The position numbers were made by a program, and so were the translations under genes. Under the pieces are notes generated by a model. That model saw nothing but the letters and a program-made list of their open reading frames with translations, had not been told where the DNA came from and did not search any database. From an uncultured Christensenella sp. (GTDB taxonomy: Bacteria > Bacillota > Clostridia > Christensenellales > UBA3700): 64,000 bases of DNA. Shown piece by piece: positions 24,301 to 31,880 of the stretch. Where the stretch lies: contig CASERZ010000012.1 in assembly GCA_949290515.1 (NCBI GenBank), positions 1 to 64,000 of the forward strand. The letters are read 5' to 3'. Each line of letters starts with the position of its first letter. Positions within the stretch are counted from its first letter, which is position 1.

Positions 24301-26108
24301 GTCTGAAAAATCAGCTGCATAACGACGTATATACGGTAACCTTCCTCGAGAACGGAGGTTTCAGAGTAAACGAAACTATATATGAGATAGTAATCAACGA
24401 ACTGTATAAACCCAAGGAGGGCGAGCCTAAACCCGACCCGTCGGAGATACCCGAAGAAAACGATTTCAGAAACGCTATCTGCAAAATCAATAATATGCCC
24501 GATACGACGGTATACACGGCAAGCTCCAGACAGGACTATATAATAGACCTTCTCAACGGCAACAAAGCCCTCAACGCAAACAACGCTATAGACGATATAA
24601 ACAACAAATACTTCCTTATAGATTCGGCAAAATTGCCTTATGATTTTACGGGCAACGTTCTGGATTCTATCTCGGCTAAAGCGACAGATTATTCTAGGGT
24701 AATTGACGGAAGAGCTATGGCAGAATCCACATTGACCATAGACCAGTCGCGTCCCGTAATCGACGGTTCGGAAATGCTCGTAATGCTCGAAAGCAGTATT
24801 AAGATTACGGCTAAGGGTTATGAAAACGCTGAAATGAAAGGACTTTACGTAACACGCAACTCCAATGCGCTTACGGGTGAAAAGGGAGAAATAATACTCG
24901 TATTCGACAGCCCCGTAGACAAGTCTATCGCAGAAGTCAAGTATCAGGATTTGCTGCCCGAAAAACTTGCGCTTCTCGTGGTTGTGGATATGAATAAACT
25001 TGCCATTACCGAAGTGCTTTGTACCAACGTTTACGTCAATGACCTCACTCAAAACGAGATGAATGCAATCAACGCTTTGCTCAAAAAGATTACCGAAGAC
25101 GAAACGGGAACTTCCGAATCTATGGACCTCGTCGCTCTTAACAGTGAATGTTCTGATTCAGTCAAGTCCACAATGAAGGAGCTTACGGGCAATATGGAGC
25201 TTACGCTCACTGCGGGAGTAACTTCTCAGACGGGCGACGTCAAGTCGACTACGGCGGGTTCCATAAGACTCGAGAGCGCTTACGAAATCGCTTCCGACAG
25301 ACTGTCGACGCAGGATAACAGCGTAACTCCCGACGAATTGAGAGATTTGCTCAAGGCACTCTTTGCAGAGTTTGTTCCTGAAGGCTATACAGGCGTTGCT
25401 ACCGATTTGACCGATACGACAGACGAAAGTCAGAAGGACAGCTACAATATTCTCATCAAGCCTTCTATCGAGGATATGACGGCTACTGTTTCGGGTAAGA
25501 TAGGCGAGGGTAACCTGATGTCCAAAATAGATATGATTTCGTTGGGAGCAGACTTTGGTGTAGACAGTACCGTACAGACGGCTTTCGTATCGACGCTTGC
25601 CGACGACGCTAGCGGAATATTTAATTCGCTCAGAACGGACTTTGCGCTCGACAACGGCAAAGAGTACTTCATAATCACATTCGCTATCGCCGCTTCGTCG
25701 ATAATAGGCAATACGTCCCCCGACGCCGGTCAATTAACGCTTTTACCTGAGACCATATACGCTACGTTCTGCGTAGACATCTCGTCGCAGAATACGGAAA
25801 TGCACGTTGTCTACAACAAGATGAACGCTTCGCAGACGGCATTGCTAGAAAGAATAATTGACACAAACCAAGGCGAAAACCCCGACAGCTGTATGTCAGC
25901 CGAGAAAATCGACAAGATGAAAAACGACCTTATGAATACCGTATTGCTTACCTATACTTATTCGAGCTACGGTACTATGGAGCTTACTCTCAGAGAAGTT
26001 TTGCTCGACGGAAGCGTAATTACGTTGCCCAACGATTTGTCCAACAGCGCGGTAGACGGCGTAGGTATGTTGACTTTTGACGTTACTAAATCAATGACGA
26101 GTATATAA
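21387..26108 (+). CDS. Giant membrane-anchored surface protein of unknown function
   Basis: 1573 residues from ATG 21387 (AGAGGAG 5-8 nt upstream); the GTG at 21381 is too close to the Shine-Dalgarno. A short basic cytoplasmic tail, one transmembrane helix at about 28-52, and about 1520 residues outside, acidic and poor in cysteine. I recognise no known domain. A motif recurs about every 260-320 residues, L/V-P-x-x-hydrophobic then a beta strand: VPENLYASAIIY (~321), VPAEIFVRANICL (~582), LPEKINVNLILNL (~871), LPEKLALLVVVDM (~1190) and LPETIYATFCVDI (~1453). Each is followed by a helical segment, which suggests five diverged repeat domains. It stands alone between terminators. A surface fibre or large envelope-spanning protein is possible. 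Confidence 0.75.
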   Translation: MSKAKEVRKVDIPKNERAIRHNRINKKTGAIIAAICVIVLVAGTVGLCFGAYGIAEKVWNDKIGNEAGVPFNELFSIFNGVTKADEQAIVTNKYSEEDLDGFYDNLKNKLYLSKDYDIDITKLLSAFLKSDEGEENSGEGEQVTVTLEGSDGYDLVYVYTYPDGSQLRSDVALTSQEIADNQDSAVEPEEGTEDNTEGETVQQGTGNEALDELLTELEFDFSSLENYNGEKNILEISDKQLAAVVNAVYASLSDILPQVAEIETTLGSKLDEVMEVKQIVIGGDIINPQTVKIKVTLSVKARQLVSNIVDQKGLPSFIKKLVPENLYASAIIYPNDSTKAVQASINQMEEVNTDKIVSIVDVVLKKMGNDLNIHDLLVSVNTKVVEFLEGLQATLPINFVTTGSVNTFPIETLMKALKVEVSEQAFLYLMRDIKLPTEESLGYDVYTDERKERETGEFVDEITTKYCIDNSEGIITTTNTIADVINLAGSENFLQTVNIQNLQYYSAYVANLYRARTSYVALANMLTKYVTDENMLGELKAEIITMSYQTSKSVLSVDFKVNVSAMLGFDDEGTMSNLIRQLVPAEIFVRANICLDENLGIATNMEVNLVGTEKSQEHLATLTALATTFGMNVENLNYEKICEQIDSGIRQGLQKIKDATGCDIVFDTGEAYMPNLFEIVSADERVNGDIAEDEHVITDAEVWEVMKGLYDYEYVDDGTFVPSDDISHFIDELYYKYFISDSFKDELVASQENNTFLDTLKKGVGQDFSSSRVRLQDKIIEGEDGVQTVVDGIMSKNNITPDYNEAEITGRFKPVFLIEEIAYLINTQDEMLKSLSFLKDLKVIYAYNNADEMSLIVEGQGNLSDPDMNALLPEKINVNLILNLGEINADGTRDDLLVNELGVNDIDSVDVDAQTSMTKLDLLFLFIARISRNSESGEPQEEMTVESVSADIEKGLNEDVYEEDGVTVKNVCLKNQLHNDVYTVTFLENGGFRVNETIYEIVINELYKPKEGEPKPDPSEIPEENDFRNAICKINNMPDTTVYTASSRQDYIIDLLNGNKALNANNAIDDINNKYFLIDSAKLPYDFTGNVLDSISAKATDYSRVIDGRAMAESTLTIDQSRPVIDGSEMLVMLESSIKITAKGYENAEMKGLYVTRNSNALTGEKGEIILVFDSPVDKSIAEVKYQDLLPEKLALLVVVDMNKLAITEVLCTNVYVNDLTQNEMNAINALLKKITEDETGTSESMDLVALNSECSDSVKSTMKELTGNMELTLTAGVTSQTGDVKSTTAGSIRLESAYEIASDRLSTQDNSVTPDELRDLLKALFAEFVPEGYTGVATDLTDTTDESQKDSYNILIKPSIEDMTATVSGKIGEGNLMSKIDMISLGADFGVDSTVQTAFVSTLADDASGIFNSLRTDFALDNGKEYFIITFAIAASSIIGNTSPDAGQLTLLPETIYATFCVDISSQNTEMHVVYNKMNASQTALLERIIDTNQGENPDSCMSAEKIDKMKNDLMNTVLLTYTYSSYGTMELTLREVLLDGSVITLPNDLSNSAVDGVGMLTFDVTKSMTSI

Positions 26109-26134
26109 AAACGTATTGAAAATTTATAAAATTG

Positions 26135-26208
26135 TTGGACATTTTAAAAATTTAGTTATATAATATCAATACTAATTTGTCAGACAGCCTGCCGAGTGCA
26201 GGCTGTCT
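26135..26208 (+). promoter_or_regulatory. pfkB promoter and strong leader hairpin
   Basis: TTGGAC (26135-26140), 18-nt spacer, TATAAT (26159-26164). The leader then has an 11-bp perfect stem AGACAGCCTGC / GCAGGCTGTCT (26182-26208) with a 5-nt loop. No T-run follows, so it is not a simple terminator. It may be an mRNA stabiliser, a protein site, or a weak end for the preceding giant gene. Confidence 0.6.
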
Positions 26209-26251
26209 ACGTCAAAAGGCGTACAACATCGTATTAAGGAGAAAAGCGAAA

Positions 26252-27160
26252 ATGAAAAAACATTACGATACACTCACAATCGGTCATATCTCGCTCGATT
26301 ACAATATTGATTATCTCGACAATCAGATAATAGAAGTAGGCGGCGCGGTTATTTATTCGTCCGCTGCGGCATATGCGGGCGGTTACAAGGTAGGCGTAGT
26401 CACTAAAGTAGCGCCTCAAGATACCGACAGACTTAATACTTTCGTAATTCCCAAAGAGGACGTTTATTATATTCTTTCCAAGGAATCGACCTCTATAAGA
26501 AATAAGTATCATACCGCTGACAAGGAACGCCGTACCTGCACGTGTATAGGTCAGGGCGACCCTTTTACGATAGAGGATATACCCGACGTAGATTGCACGG
26601 TGTATCACTTCGCTGGATTGATATACGGTGATTTTACGGGAGAGCTTATGATTGAACTTTCCAAGAGAGGAAAGATTGCCGTCGACGTACAGGCTCTTTT
26701 AAGACACGCCGACAGGTCTACGGGAGCTATGTATTTCGAAGACTGGGCAGATAAGAAAAAGATTTTGCCTTACGTAGATTATCTCAAGACGGATACGGCA
26801 GAGGCAGAGATTCTCACGGGACAGACGGACAGAGTAGTCGCAGCGAAAATGCTTCACGAGTGGGGCGCGAAAGAAGTCGTTATCACCAACTCGGCTGAGG
26901 TCTTGGCTTATGACGGCAAAGAGCTTTATACTTGCCCTATAAGAGCGAGAAACCTTTCAGGCAGAAGCGGAAGAGGGGATACAACTTTTGCCGCATACAT
27001 TACCGAAAGACAAAAGGAAAATATGCAGAAGGCTCTTTTGTGGGCAACTGCTACCGTTTCTGTCAAAATGGAAAACCCCGGTCCTTACAGAGGCAACAGA
27101 GAGGATATAGTCAAGTATATCGAAGAAATTTATCCCGAATACGATTTGTATAAAAAATAA
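26252..27160 (+). CDS. PfkB-family carbohydrate or nucleoside kinase
   Basis: 302 residues from ATG 26252 (AGGAG 10 nt upstream). The earlier ATG at 26177 would place the leader hairpin inside the gene. Ribokinase-like fold: an N-terminal substrate region (GHISLDYN, VEVGGAVIYSSAAAYAGG-like) and the C-terminal signature GRSGRGDTTFAAYI, whose Asp in G-x-G-D is the catalytic base. The substrate is not clear; fructose, ribose, adenosine and others all fit the family. It is followed 9 nt later by a TSCPD-domain gene, probably in the same transcript. Confidence 0.88.
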   Translation: MKKHYDTLTIGHISLDYNIDYLDNQIIEVGGAVIYSSAAAYAGGYKVGVVTKVAPQDTDRLNTFVIPKEDVYYILSKESTSIRNKYHTADKERRTCTCIGQGDPFTIEDIPDVDCTVYHFAGLIYGDFTGELMIELSKRGKIAVDVQALLRHADRSTGAMYFEDWADKKKILPYVDYLKTDTAEAEILTGQTDRVVAAKMLHEWGAKEVVITNSAEVLAYDGKELYTCPIRARNLSGRSGRGDTTFAAYITERQKENMQKALLWATATVSVKMENPGPYRGNREDIVKYIEEIYPEYDLYKK

Positions 27161-27169
27161 GAGGTGAAT

Positions 27170-27424
27170 ATGCATTACACATACAAAACGAGCGGTGTAT
27201 GCTCGAGAAGCATTGATTTTGACGTCGAGGAAGGAAAACTCAAAAACGTAAAATACGTCGGAGGTTGCGACGGCAATCTTAAGGGTATAGGCAAGCTTGT
27301 CGAGGGTATGGATATATCCGAAGTCGCAAAGAGACTTGAAGGAATAAAATGCGGCTTCAAAGCGACTTCTTGTCCCGACCAGCTTGCAAGAGCATTAAAA
27401 GAAATTCTTGCGAAAGAGGGCTGA
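27170..27424 (+). CDS. TSCPD-domain protein (TIGR03905-like)
   Basis: 84 residues from ATG 27170 (AGAGG 6 nt upstream). The sequence matches the small stand-alone TSCPD family: YKTSGVCSRSIDFDVEEGKL, YVGGCDGNLKGIGKLVEGM and ATSCPDQLARALKEIL. The related domain occurs at the end of some ribonucleotide reductases, but the role of the stand-alone form is not known. Conserved cysteines in GVCSRS, GGCDGN, IKCGFK and TSCPDQ suggest metal or redox chemistry (inference). Confidence 0.88.
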   Translation: MHYTYKTSGVCSRSIDFDVEEGKLKNVKYVGGCDGNLKGIGKLVEGMDISEVAKRLEGIKCGFKATSCPDQLARALKEILAKEG

Positions 27425-27535
27425 AAACGATATTGCAAGATAATGATATTCAGAAAAAAATTGTTTTAAATATCTGTAGGATAAGGAAAAATTAATTATA
27501 AATTAAAAAATCTTTAATCAATATAATTAATAGTA

Positions 27536-27580
27536 TTGACAAAGTAAAACATATTGATTATAATGTTATCATTATCACTA
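27536..27580 (+). promoter_or_regulatory. Consensus promoter with Fur-like palindrome
   Basis: TTGACA (27536-27541), 17-nt spacer, TATAAT (27559-27564). The palindrome ATAATG-TTAT-CATTAT overlaps the -10 and start site and resembles Fur/PerR boxes (TGATAATNATTATCA). A Fur-family gene is at 45239. The operator assignment is inference. Confidence 0.6.
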
Positions 27581-27611
27581 AACGGTTAAGATAATTACGG
27601 AGGTAAAAATT

Positions 27612-27998
27612 GTGGAAGAGCAAAGAGCGAGTTTCGAGATGAGGATAGCGGATTTGAGCGAAGATGCCAAATTATACTATAATCAACTCAAAGATTACAT
27701 TCTTTCTTTCAAAAAAGTCAAAAGCAGATTGAGCAACAGATGCGACAGCTTCAGAGTAGGCAGAGAGTTGTTGTGTAAGATGGCAATCGGAGGAAAAACG
27801 CTGAAAATTTATTTGGCTGTCGATGCTGACAGAGAAGATATCGAGAGCAAAAAGCTTCACTTCAGAAATATGTCCGAATCAAAAGCTTACAGCGAAGTTC
27901 CTGCTATGATTCCCGTCAAGAGCGAGCTGTGCGTAAAGAAAGTCTGTGAAGTTATCAATATTATGATGCAGGAAAAAGGTCTTGCGCAAAAAAAGTAA
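27612..27998 (+). CDS. Conserved hypothetical protein
   Basis: 128 residues with a GTG start at 27612, 7-8 nt after GGAGG. Basic and soluble, with no membrane segment. Conserved-looking blocks are KKVKSRLSNRCDSFRVGREL, CKMAIGGKTLKIYLAVD, FRNMSESKAYSEVPAMIPVK and a C-terminal helix VKKVCEVINIMM. I know similar stretches as a C-terminal domain in clostridial proteins but cannot name a function. It has its own strong promoter and terminator, so it is well expressed and monocistronic, possibly metal- or redox-regulated. Confidence 0.7.
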   Translation: MEEQRASFEMRIADLSEDAKLYYNQLKDYILSFKKVKSRLSNRCDSFRVGRELLCKMAIGGKTLKIYLAVDADREDIESKKLHFRNMSESKAYSEVPAMIPVKSELCVKKVCEVINIMMQEKGLAQKK

Positions 27999-28031
27999 AA
28001 AGCCGTATAATTACGGTTCAAAGTTCGAAGA

Positions 28032-28056
28032 GCGTCGCAAATTGCGACGCTTTTTT
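28032..28056 (+). terminator. Terminator after the 27612 gene
   Basis: GCGTCGCAA / TTGCGACGC (28032-28050) followed by TTTTTT. Confidence 0.92.
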
Positions 28057-28149
28057 AATTTACGCCATTAAGGTCGTAAGCGTGTTGAATTTAAAAAACA
28101 GACGTACAATAATCTATCTCTCATTTTATTTTTAGGCAAAGCAGAATGC

Positions 28150-28175
28150 TCAGGGCGGGTATATACCCGCCTGAG
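28150..28175. repeat. Inverted repeat 3' of the 36-aa gene
   Basis: CTCAGG-G-CGGGTATA pairs with TATACCCGCCTGAG. It sits directly after the stop of the small minus-strand gene. The following sequence has no proper T-run, so it may end or protect that transcript less efficiently than a standard terminator. Confidence 0.5.
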
Positions 28176-28286
28176 TTAAGCTTCGTCTTTAAGAGACATT
28201 TGAAGATTTGCCTTGTCAATCTCACGCATCTTACTGCTGTATTTGCCGAAATCTTTTAATTCGGGCGTTTTTTTATTTTTTTTCAT
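28176..28286 (-). CDS. Small basic protein, 36 residues
   Basis: ATG at 28286 is preceded by AGGAGG at 5 nt spacing, as good as any site in the window. It opens a 36-residue frame beginning MKKNKKTPELKDFGKYSSKM and ending NLQMSLKDEA, stop TAA at 28176-28178. Lys-rich, hydrophilic, with no membrane segment or cysteine. Codon use looks like the neighbours. I recognise no family; small acid-soluble spore proteins are similar in size and charge but no signature is visible. It is divergent from rlmD. Confidence 0.6.
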   Translation of the reverse strand: MKKNKKTPELKDFGKYSSKMREIDKANLQMSLKDEA

Positions 28287-28377
28287 ATGCACCTCCTCGA
28301 TTAGTATGTGCAACAAATTACTTTTACGGCTTGACAAATACGACTTTATTGTATATATTCAAGACAAAGGCAGGATT

Positions 28378-29736
28378 ATGAAGATTAAAGACAAATTCGA
28401 GACGGATATAGTTGCTGTAGGTATGAACGGAGAAGGTATTGCCAGAATAGACAATACCGTAGTGTTTGTGCCGTCAGTTCTAAAGGGTGAAAGGGCGTGG
28501 GTAGAAATTACCGACGTAAAAAAGAATTTTGCTTTCGCAAAAGTCATAAAACTGCTCGAGGCTTCATCCGACAGAGTAAATCCTCCTTGCAGGATATGCT
28601 ATAAGTGCGGAGGTTGTGAAATGCTCCATATTGCATATCCCGCTCAGCTTGAAATAAAACGAGCGAACGTCAAAAACTGTCTTGACAAGGAATTGAAAAG
28701 CGACGTCGAAGTCAATGAGACTGTGCCGTCTCCCGACGTATACGGATACCGCAATAAAATTCAGCTGCCTATAGCAATTGTCGACGGTAAAATATGCGCA
28801 GGATTTTTTGCCCCCAACACTCATAAAGTCATACCTTTTATACGCGAGGGCGAAGACGGAAAATGTCTGCTCAACGACAAAGGTATGCAAAAGATTATAT
28901 CGACCTTTTTGACCTTTGTCAAAGAGAATAATATATCGGTATACGATGAACGCTTACACAAGGGATTGATAAGACATCTCGTCATTCGCAGAGTGGGAGA
29001 GAGCTATGCAGTATGCGCGGTAATCAACGGAAAGAGTTTGCCGTCGTATAAGAGCTTTGTCGCAAAACTCAAGTCTTCGGGATACTGCTTTTCTCTTTAT
29101 ATCTCCGTCAACGAAAAGCGCACAAACGTAATTATGGGAGAAAAGACGGTTACGCTTTACGGGGAAGATAAAGTGCGCGGTAATGCTTTGGGGGTAACAT
29201 ACGAAGTGTCGCCCTTATCATTTATGCAAGTCAACGACAAAGTGCGCGACCTGATATATTCAAAAGTGGGTGAAATAATAAAAAACAGCGGAATAGACAA
29301 CGTTATAGACGCTTACAGCGGTATAGGAATAATGAGCAATATCTTTGCCCGTTATGCAAAAAAAGTATACGCGATAGAGATTGTTCCCGAGGCGATAGAG
29401 GACGCAAAAAAACTTGCCGCGCTCAACGGTAATTCGGATAAAATCGTCAATATATGCGGAGATTGCGCAAAGGAGTTGCCGCCGCTGATTACATCTCTCG
29501 GTAAGTCTGTCGTAGTAATCGACCCGCCCAGAAAAGGTTGCGACAAGGCTGTACTCGAAGCTATGCTTACAGCCCGTCCCACAGAAATAATATACGTATC
29601 CTGCAATCCCGCAACGCTTGCGAGAGATTTGCGTATACTCAGTGATGGCTATTCGATTGAGTCAGTTACTCCTTACGATATGTTTCCCAATACAAAGCAC
29701 GTCGAGACGCTCGCCGTGCTGGTTTGCAGGCATTAA
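28378..29736 (+). CDS. rlmD: 23S rRNA (uracil-C5)-methyltransferase, RlmD/RumA family
   Basis: SAM-dependent 5-methyluridine formation in 23S rRNA (the U1939 type by family). About 452 residues from ATG 28378; the frame upstream to 28213 has no support. N-terminal TRAM domain (GMNGEGIARIDNTVVFVPSVLKGE), iron-sulfur cysteines in CRICYKCGGCEMLH, central insert, then the methyltransferase fold with VIDAYSGIGIMSNIFAR and the catalytic motifs VVIDPPRKGCDK and YVSCNPATLARDL (Cys nucleophile). Single gene with the divergent small gene on its left. The family also contains tRNA and other 23S enzymes, so the exact target is less sure than the chemistry. Confidence 0.9.
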   Translation: MKIKDKFETDIVAVGMNGEGIARIDNTVVFVPSVLKGERAWVEITDVKKNFAFAKVIKLLEASSDRVNPPCRICYKCGGCEMLHIAYPAQLEIKRANVKNCLDKELKSDVEVNETVPSPDVYGYRNKIQLPIAIVDGKICAGFFAPNTHKVIPFIREGEDGKCLLNDKGMQKIISTFLTFVKENNISVYDERLHKGLIRHLVIRRVGESYAVCAVINGKSLPSYKSFVAKLKSSGYCFSLYISVNEKRTNVIMGEKTVTLYGEDKVRGNALGVTYEVSPLSFMQVNDKVRDLIYSKVGEIIKNSGIDNVIDAYSGIGIMSNIFARYAKKVYAIEIVPEAIEDAKKLAALNGNSDKIVNICGDCAKELPPLITSLGKSVVVIDPPRKGCDKAVLEAMLTARPTEIIYVSCNPATLARDLRILSDGYSIESVTPYDMFPNTKHVETLAVLVCRH

Positions 29737-29851
29737 TTATGTCTTTCCGTTAGACTTTTTATTTCCTATTTAGTACTGGATTTTTTCTGCTATTGATTTG
29801 TCGCGTCCGCATATGGTATAATTATAATATGATTATAAGGAGGGCGCGCAT

Positions 29852-30955
29852 ATGAAGAAGACAGCGGTCTTGGCAGCGATTTTGCTTATAGCCGTTTTGT
29901 CGGCGAGCGTATTTTGCGCTTGCGACAAAACGCAAAAACTCGACAGAGAAATGGATACTGAAATTGTCGGCGTCTATCAGGATTTCAGCGGCAATTTGAT
30001 AGTAGAACTCGCCAACTTCACGCACGAAGACTATGAAGGCGGTTATGCACAAGACGCAACTGCCATGGAGTTTTCGCTCGACGGAGGCAAAACGTGGATG
30101 ATATGGTCGGCTTCCACCGAAGACTGGTGCGAGGGAAAGGGCATATATTACGTAATGAATCCTACGCGCAACAGCGAAAACGATATTACGGGATTTGTAG
30201 CCTATGCTTACGACGGAACAGAGACGGCTTTCGAGATTGGCGACAGTGCGAGCGTATGCGTGCGTATACCCGAATCGTCCAAATATAAAGCAAGCGAAAT
30301 AATTACGTCGGAGAGTATTACTCTCAAAGACGAAGCAAACGAAACTCAGGAAGAAATGTCTGAAATTAACACAGAGCGTTTTCGCGTAATGCCAAAGGGA
30401 TATATCGATGGTTTTCTGCCCTGGTCGGTCGCGTATGAAAAAGCGGGTACGTATTTTTCCTATATAGACGGCGATAGCGTGAAATTCGGAATTATATCGC
30501 AGATTGAAGAAATAGACGGCGAGATGAAAATTACCGCATTGAAGTATTACGAGGAATTGAGCGACTCTGAAAAGCAGGGACTTGAAAACTTCGAATACAG
30601 AATAATAAGTCCCGACAGATATACCGACGTTATCGAGGATATGGACGGCGAATTCTCGTTTTTCGAAGAGCGCTATTACAATGACAAAACAGAGTGGACG
30701 TCTTTGAACGGCAACGGTATTGCCTTTTCTTCCGTTTCGCAGCCAGCGAATATATGGAAATATAAGAGACTGACGGGAACGAGCGGTTTTGTCGACGAAG
30801 AAACCGGCGAAATGACTGACGTAAGTTATCATTACAGCACGTACACTTCGGTATTTATTCTGTTAAGAGTAAAAGCGGACGACAATGCCGTAGCCTCTTA
30901 TCCTCTCGAACTCGAAATAGTACTCGAAGAGGTCGAAAGCATAGAAAAGGAGTAA
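29852..30955 (+). CDS. Lipoprotein of unknown function
   Basis: 367 residues. Lipoprotein signal peptide ending FCAC (Cys24) after a hydrophobic core, so membrane-attached on the outside. Start at 29852 with GGAGG 8 nt before, and a promoter TTGATT-18-TATAAT just upstream. The mature part is acidic and rich in beta-type sequence. An N-terminal third with MEFSLDGGKTWMIWSAS resembles Ig- or Fn3-like surface modules; the rest, including FRVMPKGYIDGFLPW, is not recognised. Monocistronic with a terminator at 31016. Confidence 0.75.
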   Translation: MKKTAVLAAILLIAVLSASVFCACDKTQKLDREMDTEIVGVYQDFSGNLIVELANFTHEDYEGGYAQDATAMEFSLDGGKTWMIWSASTEDWCEGKGIYYVMNPTRNSENDITGFVAYAYDGTETAFEIGDSASVCVRIPESSKYKASEIITSESITLKDEANETQEEMSEINTERFRVMPKGYIDGFLPWSVAYEKAGTYFSYIDGDSVKFGIISQIEEIDGEMKITALKYYEELSDSEKQGLENFEYRIISPDRYTDVIEDMDGEFSFFEERYYNDKTEWTSLNGNGIAFSSVSQPANIWKYKRLTGTSGFVDEETGEMTDVSYHYSTYTSVFILLRVKADDNAVASYPLELEIVLEEVESIEKE

Positions 30956-31015
30956 CGCGGTTTTGCATATCGTTAGCAAAAGCAAAAGAGACGGTGTTCA
31001 AGAAATCAACAGCGG

Positions 31016-31042
31016 AAAGGTCGGGTGATACTCGGCCTTTTT
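31016..31042 (+). terminator. Terminator after the 29852 lipoprotein
   Basis: AAAGG-T-CG pairs with CG-G-CCTTT around a 7-nt loop, followed by TTG. Confidence 0.6.
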
Positions 31043-31280
31043 GTATTGGAAAGTGGATTGAAGTTGTTTTTCAGAGGATAATCAAAAGTCGACGAGACAG
31101 CCGACAGATAATTAAATTGAAGTTTGAAACAACGGAAATTCTTTGTAAGTTAGGTCTTTTGCACAAACGGAGAATAATTATAATTGTGTAAAAATTACAC
31201 GAAATGCGCAAAGTTTGTTAAAATATCCTATTGATTTAGGCTAAGGCATAAGTTATAATAGAGAAAAGGAGGCTAAAGAT

Positions 31281-31850
31281 ATGTTTTTAGCAAGTGACGG
31301 ATTGACGTTTTGGCAAGAGCTTCAGATAGCTTTCGGCGAAATAGGCGTTATTCCCGCGATACTGCTTTTGCTTGGTACGGTCTTTATCATAATAGAGATT
31401 TTCCAGCCGGGCTTCGGTTTTTTTGGCATTAGCGGTATAGTACTCGTCATCGTAGGTATGGCGATAAGACTTTACAGAAGCGACAGAGGTAATCCCGTGT
31501 TGCAATTTTTCGTTATGCTTTTGTGCGTAATCATTGCCGTGGGCATCGCGTTTATCGTGATGATACACTCTATGCGTAAGGGAAGACTGTCGAAGACGGC
31601 GTTTGTACAGAGTTCGACTGCCGTTCCCGAGGGAATTACCAAGGGTACGGAAGACTTTACCCATCTCGTAGGAAAGGCGGGTATAACCGCTACGGTTTTG
31701 CGTCCTAGCGGTAATGCTCTCATTGCGGGAAAATTGTACAGCGTAGTTGCTCAGGCAGGACTTATCGAAAAGGATAAGGAGATAGAAGTCGTATCTGTGG
31801 AAGGCGCGAAAATCGTCGTAAAAGAACTGGAAAATAAAAAGAGCTTATAA
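31281..31850 (+). CDS. NfeD-like membrane protein
   Basis: 189 residues, AGGAGG 9-10 nt before the ATG. Three hydrophobic segments (VIPAILLLLGTVFIIIEIFQ, GFGFFGISGIVLVIVGMAI, LQFFVMLLCVIIAVGIAFIV) precede a C-terminal OB-fold NfeD domain (LVGKAGITATVLRPSGNALIAGKLYSVVAQAGLIEKD). NfeD proteins partner with SPFH/flotillin proteins, and floA follows 30 nt later, so the pair probably organises membrane microdomains. This is the short form without the protease domain. Confidence 0.92.
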   Translation: MFLASDGLTFWQELQIAFGEIGVIPAILLLLGTVFIIIEIFQPGFGFFGISGIVLVIVGMAIRLYRSDRGNPVLQFFVMLLCVIIAVGIAFIVMIHSMRKGRLSKTAFVQSSTAVPEGITKGTEDFTHLVGKAGITATVLRPSGNALIAGKLYSVVAQAGLIEKDKEIEVVSVEGAKIVVKELENKKSL

Positions 31851-31880
31851 CGCTCTCAATAAAAAAATAAGGAGAGAAAA

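Noticed and set aside
30994-31191. 65-codon frame after the 29852 lipoprotein
   Set aside because: It includes the terminator hairpin of that gene and lacks a ribosome binding site.
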